Assembly (NCBI RefSeq): GCF_030317115.1
Contig: NZ_JASZYF010000012.1
Span: 1 to 64,000, forward strand
Source: Variovorax gracilis
GTDB taxonomy: Bacteria > Pseudomonadota > Gammaproteobacteria > Burkholderiales > Burkholderiaceae_C
Reading direction: 5' to 3'
DNA length: 64,000 nucleotides
The notes under the pieces are model-generated. The model ran no database searches. It worked only from the letters and a program-made list of their open reading frames with translations, and was not told the origin of the DNA. This document shows positions 24,899 through 32,662 of this stretch, piece after piece (positions within the stretch are counted from its first letter, which is position 1; each line of letters starts with the position of its first letter). The translations under genes and the position numbers were made by a program.

Positions 24899-25867
24899 TC
24901 AGAAGATGGACTTGTCGCCGATCATGATGGCGCGAATCCACGCCTTCTTGTTCGTCGTGGTGCCGGAATCGCCGAGATTGAAATCGAGCGCCGGCGTGAT
25001 CCCGCCGGGCACTTCGGTGGTGGGGTTCGGGAAGTTCCAGATGCAAGCATCCGGGTAGGCCGCGATCAGGCCGCCGAGCGAGTAGGCGCCGAGGCCCGAG
25101 AGCGCGCCGTTCAGGAGGGGCGTGGCCGGCGCCGCCGGGAAGGGCTTCGAGCCGGTCCGGAACCAGCGCACGTCGGCCGGCGCCGCCGAATAGCGGAAGT
25201 AGCCGTCAGCGGTCGCAACGGGCGCCATATCGGGCGCGCTCGTGATGAGGTTCAGGTAGCTGAGGCCATCGCAAGCCGGGCTCACGGTGATCGTCACATA
25301 CAGGTCTTCGGGGATCGTGGTGTCAGCGCGGGCCGGCGTATTGAGCTTGGCCTCGAAGCTGATCCCCGGATAGTCGGAGAGTTTGAGCTTGTGCAGCAGC
25401 GACAGGCCGTAGACGGCCTTGTTGCCGAGAACGCCGTTGTTCTTGCTCGGGTTCTGCGCCTTCAGCGCGGCGATGGTGGCAAGCTGGACCGCCGGCGCGC
25501 CGCTTTCCTCCACGAGGCTGGCGCTCGCGGAGTTGTCCGAGAAGTTCGCCGAGCAGGCCGGGAGGTCGGCGCCCGTGCGCGCGCAATCGGCGTCCTTCCA
25601 CGTCTTCGGCGGCGCCGGCGGTGCGGGAGGTGCGGGAGGCGCCGGCGGCGCGGGGGGATCGACGACCTCCGGCAACGGTTCCGGCGCCGGGGCCGGCGCT
25701 TCGGTCGCCGGGGCCGGTGTCTCGACGACCGACGCGGGCGCTTCCGCCGAGGGTGAGGCCGAGGGGGAGGGAGCGGGCGCCGGGACGAAGCCGTTCGAGC
25801 CTCCTCCGCCGCAAGCGGCGAGCGTCAGGACGAGCGCAGTCGCGATCAATGGTTTGGTGGTGTACAT
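24899..25867 (-). CDS. Proline/alanine-rich lipoprotein of unknown function
   Basis: A 322-residue lipoprotein. The signal peptide ends in a lipobox LAAC at residues ~16-19, followed by GGGGSNG and a low-complexity stretch of Pro, Ala, Glu and Ser up to residue ~88. That stretch includes about five PPAP repeats and would act as a spacer from the outer membrane. The remaining ~235 residues form a globular domain that starts at KTWKDADCARTG and contains several paired cysteines (DCARTG, ACSANF, SPACDG, DACIWNF). No known family is recognised. The gene is monocistronic apart from the small peptide immediately downstream. Confidence 0.75.
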   Translation of the reverse strand: MYTTKPLIATALVLTLAACGGGGSNGFVPAPAPSPSASPSAEAPASVVETPAPATEAPAPAPEPLPEVVDPPAPPAPPAPPAPPAPPKTWKDADCARTGADLPACSANFSDNSASASLVEESGAPAVQLATIAALKAQNPSKNNGVLGNKAVYGLSLLHKLKLSDYPGISFEAKLNTPARADTTIPEDLYVTITVSPACDGLSYLNLITSAPDMAPVATADGYFRYSAAPADVRWFRTGSKPFPAAPATPLLNGALSGLGAYSLGGLIAAYPDACIWNFPNPTTEVPGGITPALDFNLGDSGTTTNKKAWIRAIMIGDKSIF

Positions 25868-25949
25868 GGTTTTCTGGGTTTCTTCGTATCCGGGGAAAAG
25901 CCCCCGGCCATAGCCGCCCGTGGCACGCTGCGGCTAGAGCCGGAAGCCG

Positions 25950-26180
25950 TCAGGCGTAGTCGATATCGCGTTCGTCAACGATGCAGCCTCGACGGCCCTT
26001 GGCGTATCGGCTGACGCGCTCGGCCTGTTCGCGCGTGGCGAAGGCCTCGATGCTTGGCTCGCCGCCGAGGCGATTGCCGAAATGCTCGGGCGGCTGATCC
26101 GCATGCGGGAAGCGCCGCAGGCAATAGAAGCCGGCGAGCGTGGGATGTGGCGCGGGCTGCCATTCAGTGGGCGCGGGCAT
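25950..26180 (-). CDS. Small hypothetical protein
   Basis: A 76-residue protein (PTEWQPAPHPTLAGFYCLRRFPHADQPPEHFGN ... EAFATREQAERVSRYAKGRRGCIVDERDIDYA). Its ATG overlaps the stop of the next upstream gene as TGATG at 26178-26182, which supports real, coupled translation. The pattern of aromatic, acidic and basic residues is unlike a shadow frame. No signal peptide, membrane segment or family is recognised. Confidence 0.55.
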   Translation of the reverse strand: MPAPTEWQPAPHPTLAGFYCLRRFPHADQPPEHFGNRLGGEPSIEAFATREQAERVSRYAKGRRGCIVDERDIDYA

Positions 26181-26413
26181 CAGCAGTCCCTGGGCAAATT
26201 CGCTTGGATCCGTCCGACGAGCTCGCCGCGCCTTGGTGTCGGAATCTCCCCGCGGGATCGCCAGGGGGTTGCATTGCGCAACTCGACAGCGTCAGCTTCC
26301 GTAGGGACGTCCGGCCTGAACTCCAAGGTAGCGACAGAAGGGCATGTCTCACTGGCTGCAGCAGACGCAGCAACGCAGACGCCGAGCACCACTGCCGGCA
26401 TGAACCTGTTCAT
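26180..26413 (-). CDS. Small exported hypothetical protein
   Basis: A 77-residue protein starting at an internal ATG (MNRFMPAVVLGVCVAASAAASETCPSV). This gives a typical signal peptide with cleavage after ASA, leaving a ~55-residue mature protein that starts SETCPSVATLEFRPD and ends QANLPRDC, with two cysteines that could pair. The longer frame from 26455 adds 14 unlikely residues. It is the first gene of a two-gene unit with 25950-26180 through a TGATG overlap. The function is unknown. Confidence 0.5.
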   Translation of the reverse strand: MNRFMPAVVLGVCVAASAAASETCPSVATLEFRPDVPTEADAVELRNATPWRSRGEIPTPRRGELVGRIQANLPRDC

Positions 26414-26491
26414 TTCGTTTCTCGCACTTGCGGGCAACATCGCCCGCGTATGCACTCAGCTGTGGTGCATACGTCGACGTGAGTTGTTGGC

Positions 26492-26508
26492 AGCTCCGCT
26501 GCGGAGCT
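26492..26508 (-). terminator. Short GC-rich inverted repeat, possible terminator
   Basis: The arms AGCTCCGC and GCGGAGCT are separated by one base and lie just downstream of the minus-strand gene ending at 26515. The loop is too tight for the full stem, so 6-7 pairs are realistic, and there is no U-run. It is therefore a weak candidate for transcription termination. Confidence 0.25.
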
Positions 26509-26514
26509 CGAGCC

Positions 26515-26844
26515 TCAAGAGGCTTCGTTGCGCTGGCGGTAGCGTGGCTCGGGCCGCGGCGGCGGCTCGGCGTCCTGGTTCCAGAGCGCGCCGAAGCTCG
26601 CCATGTACGCCACCACGCGCTCGATCTCTTCCTCGCTGAGCACCTGGAACGCCGCCATGAAGAAGGCGCGCGTGACGCTGATCTCGCGGGGACTCTGACC
26701 CCCCGTGTGCTTTCGCCACTGCTCGGGCTGCACGGCGAACAGGCGCGCCATCTCGTAGGCCGTGAGACCGAAGTGCTCCTTGAGCAGCTGCAGGTCCTTG
26801 GGCGTCGGCGCCTGGTAGTCGTTGACCGGGGGAGTGATCCGCAT
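26515..26844 (-). CDS. Small helix-turn-helix-like protein
   Basis: A 109-residue protein from ATG 26844; GTG 26886 or TTG 26889 would add up to 15 residues. The centre (PTPKDLQLLKEHFGLTAYEMARLFAVQPEQWRKHTGG) has the spacing of a Cro/XRE-type helix-turn-helix: LTAYEMARLFAVQPEQWRKH as helices 2 and 3. A helical C-terminal part follows (SEEEIERVVAYMASFGALWN). It is likely a DNA-binding regulator or a phage-derived protein. A perfect 6-bp palindrome (26982-26996) sits in its upstream region and could be its operator. No exact family is recognised. Confidence 0.55.
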   Translation of the reverse strand: MRITPPVNDYQAPTPKDLQLLKEHFGLTAYEMARLFAVQPEQWRKHTGGQSPREISVTRAFFMAAFQVLSEEEIERVVAYMASFGALWNQDAEPPPRPEPRYRQRNEAS

Positions 26845-26974
26845 GCTGGCCGGCACGGGCGCTGGGTCGTCGCGCGAGGCCGTCACCAAGGCCTTGCTGT
26901 CGGGAGTGCTGGATTCATCGGTGGACGTCCTTGAAGGGTTGAGGGCGCTGCGTCATCGCTGCACCACGGGACGA

Positions 26975-27005
26975 ATTTTACCGACCCTTTGGGTCGTCTA
27001 TCCAA
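26975..27005 (-). promoter_or_regulatory. Putative promoter with embedded palindrome upstream of the HTH-like gene
   Basis: On the minus strand a TTGGAT (27000-27005) and a TAAAAT (26975-26980) are separated by 19 bases, a loose sigma-70 promoter. Between them lies CGACCC-AAA-GGGTCG (26982-26996), a perfect inverted repeat placed where a repressor would block polymerase. This fits autoregulation by the helix-turn-helix-like product encoded just downstream; that link is inference. The rest of the 26845-27222 gap shows no convincing gene. Confidence 0.35.
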
Positions 27006-27222
27006 TAGTCGAGCAAAATGCTCCGTGAACGAGTTGGCAGTTCGACCGCTGTTCGAGGCTCTGGTGCGTACGCCCAGTCCGTTGAGCGGGTCGCCGGCCC
27101 GATGGCCGGTGCTGATCGCTCTGTGGCGCACGGTGTCGCGCTGAGGCGCCTGCGATCATGACCGGCAGCGCCAGGAGCGCAAAGTCAGGTCCGCTCGGCT
27201 CAAGGCTCCAACGGGCCCAGCA

Positions 27223-27936
27223 TCACGGTTCGACCACCCCCGCTGCGCTCGCCTGGGCTGCGTCCTTCATCCATGCCAGGAAGCCCATCATCCGGGGCAC
27301 CGAGTCCGCCGGGTGCACGTCCGCCGACAAATAGGCATTCATGTGGTTGTAGTTGCCTTCGGCATAGCGCGCGAAGCGACCCAGGTGGACGAATTCAGGC
27401 GCTGCGATGCCATGCTCTTTCAGCCAGTCCAAGGCGTCCTGAAAGACGCCGGGCGAGGTCCCCATGTTCTTCGTCGGGAACGACGACGTGACCATCAGGC
27501 AGGTCGGCTTGAACCGGTCTGCGTCCACGCCTTCGGAGTAGATTGTCCTTGCGGCCACTCTGCACGCCGAGGTCATCCAGGGCGCCCAGGTCAGGGACTC
27601 GCCGAGCCCGCCGAGTTCGATCAAGCCTGCCCACCGGCCCTCCCTGATCCGCACCAGGACGACGTTGCGAAGCTTGATCGTGTAGATGCGGTCGCCGCTG
27701 GGAGCGATCGAAGCGCTCCCCTTCGCGGCGATCACCCGCCACTCGGAGCCGGGAGCGGGCAGCACCACCTTCGACAGCCCGAAGTCGATCTCGCCGTCTG
27801 GCACCGACGCGCCGATCTCGAGTCGCTCGAACGGTGCGGATCGCGCACAAGGCGCAAGCAGCGCGGTCGCGATGCCAAGCAGCACGGCACCAACGGCGGT
27901 CGAGCTTCTCTTGCGCTCAGGCACGCGCATGGACAT
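27223..27936 (-). CDS. Exported hypothetical protein
   Basis: A 237-residue protein that starts at the internal ATG 27936 (or 27930), giving MSMRVPERKRSSTAVGAVLLGIATALLAPCARSAPFE. This is a signal peptide with a basic n-region and cleavage near ARSA. The mature part contains GEIDFGLSKVVLPAPGSEWRVIAAKG and IYTIKLRNVVLVRIREGRWAGLIELGG. The C-terminal half is GTSPGVFQDALDWLKEHGIAAPEFVHLGRFARYAEGNYNHMNAYLSAD. I recognise no named family. The upstream frame to 28374 runs antisense through intergenic DNA and is not used. Confidence 0.65.
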   Translation of the reverse strand: MSMRVPERKRSSTAVGAVLLGIATALLAPCARSAPFERLEIGASVPDGEIDFGLSKVVLPAPGSEWRVIAAKGSASIAPSGDRIYTIKLRNVVLVRIREGRWAGLIELGGLGESLTWAPWMTSACRVAARTIYSEGVDADRFKPTCLMVTSSFPTKNMGTSPGVFQDALDWLKEHGIAAPEFVHLGRFARYAEGNYNHMNAYLSADVHPADSVPRMMGFLAWMKDAAQASAAGVVEP

Positions 27937-28330
27937 CGAATGATGGCGGGAAAGAAATCGTCCCGGTTTGTTGCATGAAGGCGTTCGCATTCTCGCCCCC
28001 GCAGGGGTCTCTGCCGCGAAGCGGATCAGACAGTCATCCATAGCGGGTGCATCCAACGCCACGAGAGTCGGGAGGGACTCGATTGTTGTCGAGGTTGCGG
28101 TGAGTGCACACACGCTCACGAGCGCGATCTCTCGCGTTGGCCCTGCGTGGGTCGTGCACTTGGCGTGATCGCCGCAAGCGCCCGTTGAGAACCGAGAGCT
28201 TCGACGCGGGCCCGACCGACCCTTCATGGCCCCTTGCGTGAGGGTGGGGCGTCGTCGGTGCACCGTCAGAGCCGCGCGCAGCCCATCTTCGGGCTGCGCG
28301 AGGATCGGGTGTCCGTGCCTCTTCTGCAAC
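27937..28330. other. Intergenic region between the exported protein and the pic lower operon
   Basis: No supported gene is seen here. The only structure noted is the inverted repeat at 28275-28300, listed separately. The region should contain the promoter of the 27936 gene and the end of the pic lower-pathway transcript, both on the minus strand. Confidence 0.45.
28275..28300 (-). terminator. Strong hairpin downstream of the pic lower-pathway operon
   Basis: The arms CGCGCAGCCC and GGGCTGCGCG pair perfectly over 10 bp with a 6-base loop. The hairpin lies 30 bases past the stop of nicF/picF on the minus strand. No U-run follows, so it may be a stabilising 3' structure or a Rho-assisted terminator rather than a classic intrinsic one. 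Confidence 0.45.
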
Positions 28331-28963
28331 TTACGGGTTGCTGACCTTCTCCAGCGCGGCCAGCGCAATGTCACGCGTCATCACGGCCGCGTACTTCTGC
28401 CCCATGTCGAACAGGCTGGCATCGTGAGGCGCGATGGCGCGGTCACCGACGCAGTCGGCAACGACGAGCGGCCTGAAGCCGTGGGACATCGCATCCACCA
28501 CGCTCGCTCGCACGCATCCGCTGGTGACGGCACCGGCCACCACGAGGGTCTGAACGCCACGCTGGCTCAGCCATGCCGCCAGCGAGGTTCCGAAGAAGGC
28601 CGACGGGACGGTCTTGCGCACGACGAGTTCGCCCGGCAGCGGAGCCAGTTGCGGCACGATCGCGCTGCGGGGGTCATCCTCTTTCAGCGTGAGCATGCCG
28701 GGCACCTTCAGGGAGAAGATGTTGTGGTCTGCGCCATCGTCGGCGTAGACGATGCGACTGTGCGCAATGGCCCACCCGCGTGCCCTGGCAGCTGCCAGGA
28801 GCGCCACGGTGTGGTCGATCGCCTGGGGAATGTTGCCGCCGCCGAAGACCGCCGGATCCGCGAAGCCATTGACGAAGTCGACGATCAGCAGGCCTGCCGG
28901 TGCGCGCAGTTCGAGCGCCGCTCCGAATCCCTGGCGTTCGTAGGTCTTGATTTCAGCGTGCAT
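28331..28963 (-). CDS. nicF: Maleamate amidohydrolase (NicF/PicF), isochorismatase-like cysteine hydrolase
   Basis: A 210-residue cysteine hydrolase. The catalytic triad is visible: Asp in LLIVDFVNGF, Lys in VVRKTVPSAFFGT and Cys in VAGAVTSGCVRASVVDA, with the conserved cis-peptide region before the Cys. Metal or substrate residues sit in ADDGADHNIF. The enzyme hydrolyses maleamate to maleate and ammonia. The ATG at 28963 overlaps the NicX gene end by 11 bases; the frame extending to 29374 is antisense to function and ignored. Position at the end of nicX-nicD-nicE supports the substrate; by sequence alone N-carbamoylsarcosine amidase is an alternative. Confidence 0.9.
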   Translation of the reverse strand: MHAEIKTYERQGFGAALELRAPAGLLIVDFVNGFADPAVFGGGNIPQAIDHTVALLAAARARGWAIAHSRIVYADDGADHNIFSLKVPGMLTLKEDDPRSAIVPQLAPLPGELVVRKTVPSAFFGTSLAAWLSQRGVQTLVVAGAVTSGCVRASVVDAMSHGFRPLVVADCVGDRAIAPHDASLFDMGQKYAAVMTRDIALAALEKVSNP

Positions 28964-30008
28964 CGCGCTTCTCCTCGCCGTCCATGACCTTGCCCTCGCG
29001 CACCATCTCCCGGCCATCGAGCCTGACCGTGCATTTGCGCAGAGGGATGTCGATATGGCAGGCCGTCGTTCGCTTGCCCCCCGCCTCGTTGTTGGGCCCC
29101 AGCGAGAAAAGGAAGTTGCCCTCGTAGGCTCGCGCGTCCATGCCGATGGTGGCCTCCCGGTCGTACAGGCCGAGCGTGGACCAGCGGGCCCGCGGTTGCA
29201 GCCCCCAGCCGATGTGGGAGATCGCGTAGGCCTCGGGGTCCTTGAAAGAGGCCATGTAGTCGCCGAGCAACTCCGCATCGACGCCGCCTTCGATCCTGGT
29301 GGCGTAGCCGTTCTCGACGGTGAGCACGATCGGCTCGGAGACGTAGGACTTCTGCGGCAACAGGATGTCGCCACGGTCGATCACGATGCGCCCATGGGCG
29401 CCGCCTTCATCCGGCCAGGTCAGCGCGAAGCCGCTCGGCCAGTGGTCCCAGCGCCCGGGTTCGTCGACGAAGCCGTATTCGCTGATCGCCGGAAACTCTC
29501 CCATCCTGCAGCGCAGGTCGGTGCCGGCCGCGGAGACGACGTGCATCTCGCGCGAGGCAGCGATGCGGGCGGCCGCTGACTTGACCCGCGCCCGATCCGC
29601 CAGAGTCGGCACCATCCGCACCAGCACCTCCGGCGGTTCGACCGCCAGCAGGATCTTCGTCCCGCCCGCCAGGATGTCGTGCTGTTCCGCAGAGAACAGC
29701 AGCGTCATCAGGTCCAGCACCAGGTCGCTGGCCTTGAGTGCGGCGATGGCGGCCCTGTTGCCCGTCAGCGGGGTCGTGCCCAGGTAGGCGAGGCTGTCGC
29801 GGCTCAAGGCCTTATCGGCGTTCACCGGCGGCAGATCGAGCCGATTGACGATGGCACCCATCTGCTGGGTCGCAATGAGTGCACTGGACAGGGTTTGCGG
29901 GTGCGTTGCCGAACTGGTCAGGATGGTGACGGTCTGGCCCGCTTCCAGTTTGGAGAGCGTCAACACCTGCTTCCAGGCGTCGATCAGCTGATGGTCGCTC
30001 ACAGGCAT
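28953..30008 (-). CDS. nicX: 2,5-dihydroxypyridine 5,6-dioxygenase (NicX/PicD)
   Basis: A 351-residue non-heme iron extradiol dioxygenase of the M29 aminopeptidase-like fold. It opens 2,5-dihydroxypyridine between C5 and C6 to give N-formylmaleamate. The sequence closely follows Pseudomonas putida NicX as I remember it: an MPVS start, TKILLAVEPPEVLVRMVPT, YGFVDEPGRWDHWPSGFALTWP (metal-site region), AISHIGWGLQPRARW and CHIDIPLRKC, which holds the HxD metal ligands near the C-terminus. The length equals the family's. The nicD stop lies 9 bases upstream of its start. In nic clusters it serves nicotinate; here its neighbours point to picolinate. Confidence 0.95.
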   Translation of the reverse strand: MPVSDHQLIDAWKQVLTLSKLEAGQTVTILTSSATHPQTLSSALIATQQMGAIVNRLDLPPVNADKALSRDSLAYLGTTPLTGNRAAIAALKASDLVLDLMTLLFSAEQHDILAGGTKILLAVEPPEVLVRMVPTLADRARVKSAAARIAASREMHVVSAAGTDLRCRMGEFPAISEYGFVDEPGRWDHWPSGFALTWPDEGGAHGRIVIDRGDILLPQKSYVSEPIVLTVENGYATRIEGGVDAELLGDYMASFKDPEAYAISHIGWGLQPRARWSTLGLYDREATIGMDARAYEGNFLFSLGPNNEAGGKRTTACHIDIPLRKCTVRLDGREMVREGKVMDGEEKRDAR

Positions 30009-30017
30009 GGAAATCTC

Positions 30018-30842
30018 CTAGTGGTCGTTGGCGACCCCGCCGAGCGGTGCGCCGAGGAAGTTGCCGAAAGCGCTCAGGAAACCCGTCTCGTCGTCCCACG
30101 GGATCATGTGCCCCGCGTCAGGCACGCGCACGGTCCTGATCGACGGCACGAGGCGCCCGATCTCGTCGATGTCCTCGGCGCGAATCACGTCGCCGCGGCC
30201 GGCCACCATCAGCAGCGTGGGCACCTTGACATGCGGCAGGTCGGCGTGGACATCGTCCTCGTGGAAGCCGTTGTAGGAGGCGACGATGGCGCGCTCGTTG
30301 CAGGTGTGCAGCCATTCGGAGCGCAGTTGAAGCTGGCTGTCGGTCCAGGTGGGGGAGAAGGGGCGCAAGGCTTCCATGCCGGCGCCGTCGCGCATCAGCC
30401 GGATCGAGTCGATGTACCAGTCCAGCTTGGCCGGGTAGGGGCGGCGTCCCGGACCCGAGACAGGGGGATCGACGAGGACCAGGCGCTCCAGTCCATCGGG
30501 ATGGTGCCGCGCGGCGCGCACGCCGATGCGCGCGCCCATCGAGTGCCCGACCAGCGCATAGCCTTCCAGGCCGAGCACGCGGGCGAATCCCCCGACGTCT
30601 CCCGCGCAGGCATCGAGCCCGTAGTCGAGCGCGTCGGAGGCTTCGGACAGGCCACGTCCCCGCACATCCAGCACATAGGTGTCGAACTGCTGGCCGAAGT
30701 GCTCCGCCACGAACCCCCAGGTCACGGCAGGACTGGTGATGCCGGGCACCAGGATGACCGGTCGACCCTTGCCGCCGTATCGCAGGTAGTGCTGGCGGAT
30801 GCCGTTCGCGTGCAGGTTCGCGCCATAAAGGAAAGTGCTCTT
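30018..30842 (-). CDS. nicD: N-formylmaleamate deformylase (NicD/PicE)
   Basis: A 274-residue alpha/beta hydrolase that removes formate from N-formylmaleamate to give maleamate. It tracks NicD closely: ANGIRQHYLRYGGKGRPVILVPG, SPAVTWGFVAEHFGQQFDTYV, the nucleophile elbow GHSMGAR with Ser near residue 101, LVLVDPPVSGPGRRPYPAKL and the catalytic His in DAGHMIPWDD. The start ATG at 30842 (MKSTFLYGANLHANG) is preferred to the frame opening at 30887, which overlaps the nicE end. It sits between nicE and nicX, with 20 bases to the former. Confidence 0.93.
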   Translation of the reverse strand, partial: KSTFLYGANLHANGIRQHYLRYGGKGRPVILVPGITSPAVTWGFVAEHFGQQFDTYVLDVRGRGLSEASDALDYGLDACAGDVGGFARVLGLEGYALVGHSMGARIGVRAARHHPDGLERLVLVDPPVSGPGRRPYPAKLDWYIDSIRLMRDGAGMEALRPFSPTWTDSQLQLRSEWLHTCNERAIVASYNGFHEDDVHADLPHVKVPTLLMVAGRGDVIRAEDIDEIGRLVPSIRTVRVPDAGHMIPWDDETGFLSAFGNFLGAPLGGVANDH

Positions 30843-30861
30843 CATTGCTTCCTTCTCCGTC

Positions 30862-31614
30862 TCAGTACGCGCCGGACAGCAGCGCACCCGCGCCCGGAAC
30901 CACCGGCTCGAGGTCCAGCGCCTTCAGCATGGCGTAGGTCGTGGCGATCGCTGCCGTGACGACCGGCTTGCCGGTCATGGCTTCCACCTTGGCGACGGAA
31001 GGCAGCGACGGCATCTGCACGCAGGCGGACAGCACGATGGCGTCGACGCCATCGGTGTGCATGCCGGCAACGATCTCCGGCAAGCGGGCCGGGTCGTGGC
31101 GACCGACCGCGAGGTTGTCGGGGATCTCCAGCGCTCGCCAATCCACGACCTCGACGCCTTCGTTGCGGATGTAGTCCACCACCAGCTCCGTCAGCGGTTT
31201 CATGTACGGTGCCACCAGGGCGATGCGCCGGGCACCGATCACCTGGAGGGCGTCGACCAGGGCGCCGGCGCTGGTCACCACGGGTGCGTTGCCGTCATTG
31301 GCCTGCGTGTGCTCGCGCAGGCGCTTCTCCGACGCACGGTGGTAGCCGTGCCCCATCGACATGATGGCCACCAGACAGGCGTAGCCCAGGACGTCGACGC
31401 GCGCATCGCTCAACTCGATGGCGCAGCGGTCGGATTCCGCGTCCATGGCCGCCAGTTCTTCCTTCTTCACGGTCTTCATGCGCATCCGGCTGGAGTGGAA
31501 GGTGAAGCGCTCCGGACGGATTTGCTCGCGCAGCCGCAGCATCGCGGGGATCTCGGTTTCCATGGTCGTGTTGGAACTCGGCACGATCTGGCCGATGCGG
31601 TAGGTCTTGGACAC
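30862..31614 (-). CDS. nicE: Maleate isomerase (NicE/PicG)
   Basis: A 250-residue Asp/Glu racemase-superfamily enzyme that isomerises maleate to fumarate, the last step before the TCA cycle. The sequence is nearly that of P. putida NicE over long stretches: KTYRIGQIVPSSNTTMETEI, RFTFHSSRMRMK, VDVLGYACLVAIMSMG with the first catalytic Cys, VVLSACVQMPSLP-type segment with the second Cys, and the C-terminal PVVPGAGALLSGAY. The length matches the family. It is the second pathway gene after the picC-like decarboxylase in this minus-strand operon. Confidence 0.96.
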   Translation of the reverse strand: MSKTYRIGQIVPSSNTTMETEIPAMLRLREQIRPERFTFHSSRMRMKTVKKEELAAMDAESDRCAIELSDARVDVLGYACLVAIMSMGHGYHRASEKRLREHTQANDGNAPVVTSAGALVDALQVIGARRIALVAPYMKPLTELVVDYIRNEGVEVVDWRALEIPDNLAVGRHDPARLPEIVAGMHTDGVDAIVLSACVQMPSLPSVAKVEAMTGKPVVTAAIATTYAMLKALDLEPVVPGAGALLSGAY

Positions 31615-31647
31615 AGGGGCTCCTTGTCGGTTGAAGTGGGGACGCGA

Positions 31648-32619
31648 TCAGGCCGCGTTCAGTTTGAGAAGGCGTTCGGCATTGCCGTGGCACACCAGGT
31701 GCCGCGTGCGGTCGTCCATCGGCGCCGACTCGATGAAATCGGCAGCGACGGCGGTCGATTCGTAGGGGTAGTCGACCGAGAACATCACGGCTTCCTCGCC
31801 CAACTCCGCGATGGCACCGGCCAGGGCGGCACCGGAGCAGACGCCGGAGGTCGTGATGACGATGTTGCTGCCGATGTATTCGGACGGCGCCCGGTGCAGG
31901 CGGATGCCGTGCGGGTACGCACCGAAGCGGCTGTCGAATCGCCAGCGCTGGAAGGGCAGGCCCTCGCCCATGTGGCCCAGGATCACCTTGAGTTTCGGGA
32001 ATCGATCGAAGACGCCACTGAAGAGCAGGCGCAGGGCGTGGGTCGCGGTCTCGACGCCCCAGCCCCAGGTCGCTCCCGTCAGTTCGGCATGCCCCGCGAA
32101 GGACGCGGGTACCGCCGGAAAGTCGATGGGATGCAGGTAGAGCGGAACGTCCAGCGCCTGGAAGCGCTCCCACACGACGTCGAAGGCGGGATCGTCGTAG
32201 TAGCGGCCTTGGGTATGGCCGTTCACCAGCGCCCCCTTGAATCCCAGCGCCACCACCGCACGCGTCAGCTCTTCGGCAGCGGCTTGCGGACTCTGCATGG
32301 GAAGTGTCGCGAAGCCGGCATAGCGCGTGGGATGGCGCGCGACCTGGCTCGCCAGGAAATCGTTGTTGTCCTTGGCGCTGGCGATGGCCGCGTGGGTGTC
32401 GAGTTCGCCCTGCACCCCCGGCCCGGTCTGGGACAGGACGGTCACGGCGATGCCGGCGCGATCCATTTCCGTGAGGCGCAACTCGTCGAAGTCGGCCAGG
32501 CGACTCGCGAGCTCGGCGTAGGTGGCCTTGTCGATGTGCTGCAGAAAGGTCTTGGAGTAGCGCTCGAAGCCAGGCGCCATGAAGTGCTCTTCCAGGGCGA
32601 TCTTGCGAATTCGGTTCAT
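31648..32619 (-). CDS. picC: 3,6-dihydroxypicolinate decarboxylase-like amidohydrolase (PicC-like)
   Basis: A 323-residue amidohydrolase-2 family protein of the non-oxidative decarboxylase branch (gamma-resorcylate / 2,3-dihydroxybenzoate decarboxylase type). Landmarks are KIALEEHF with the ExH metal pair at the N-terminus, GFKGALVNGHTQG, LYLHP, VILGHMGEGLPFQRWRFD with a metal His, and a late Asp in MFSVDYPYES. ATG 32619 is preferred to the upstream frame opening at 32745. Located in one operon with the 2,5-dihydroxypyridine genes, it would decarboxylate 3,6-dihydroxypicolinate to 2,5-dihydroxypyridine, as PicC of Alcaligenes faecalis does. Substrate assignment is by context; fold and chemistry are clear. 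Confidence 0.85.
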   Translation of the reverse strand: MNRIRKIALEEHFMAPGFERYSKTFLQHIDKATYAELASRLADFDELRLTEMDRAGIAVTVLSQTGPGVQGELDTHAAIASAKDNNDFLASQVARHPTRYAGFATLPMQSPQAAAEELTRAVVALGFKGALVNGHTQGRYYDDPAFDVVWERFQALDVPLYLHPIDFPAVPASFAGHAELTGATWGWGVETATHALRLLFSGVFDRFPKLKVILGHMGEGLPFQRWRFDSRFGAYPHGIRLHRAPSEYIGSNIVITTSGVCSGAALAGAIAELGEEAVMFSVDYPYESTAVAADFIESAPMDDRTRHLVCHGNAERLLKLNAA

Positions 32620-32662
32620 TGGGGAAGTTCTCCGCGTGAGGTAGAAGGGGTGGAGGAAGGCG

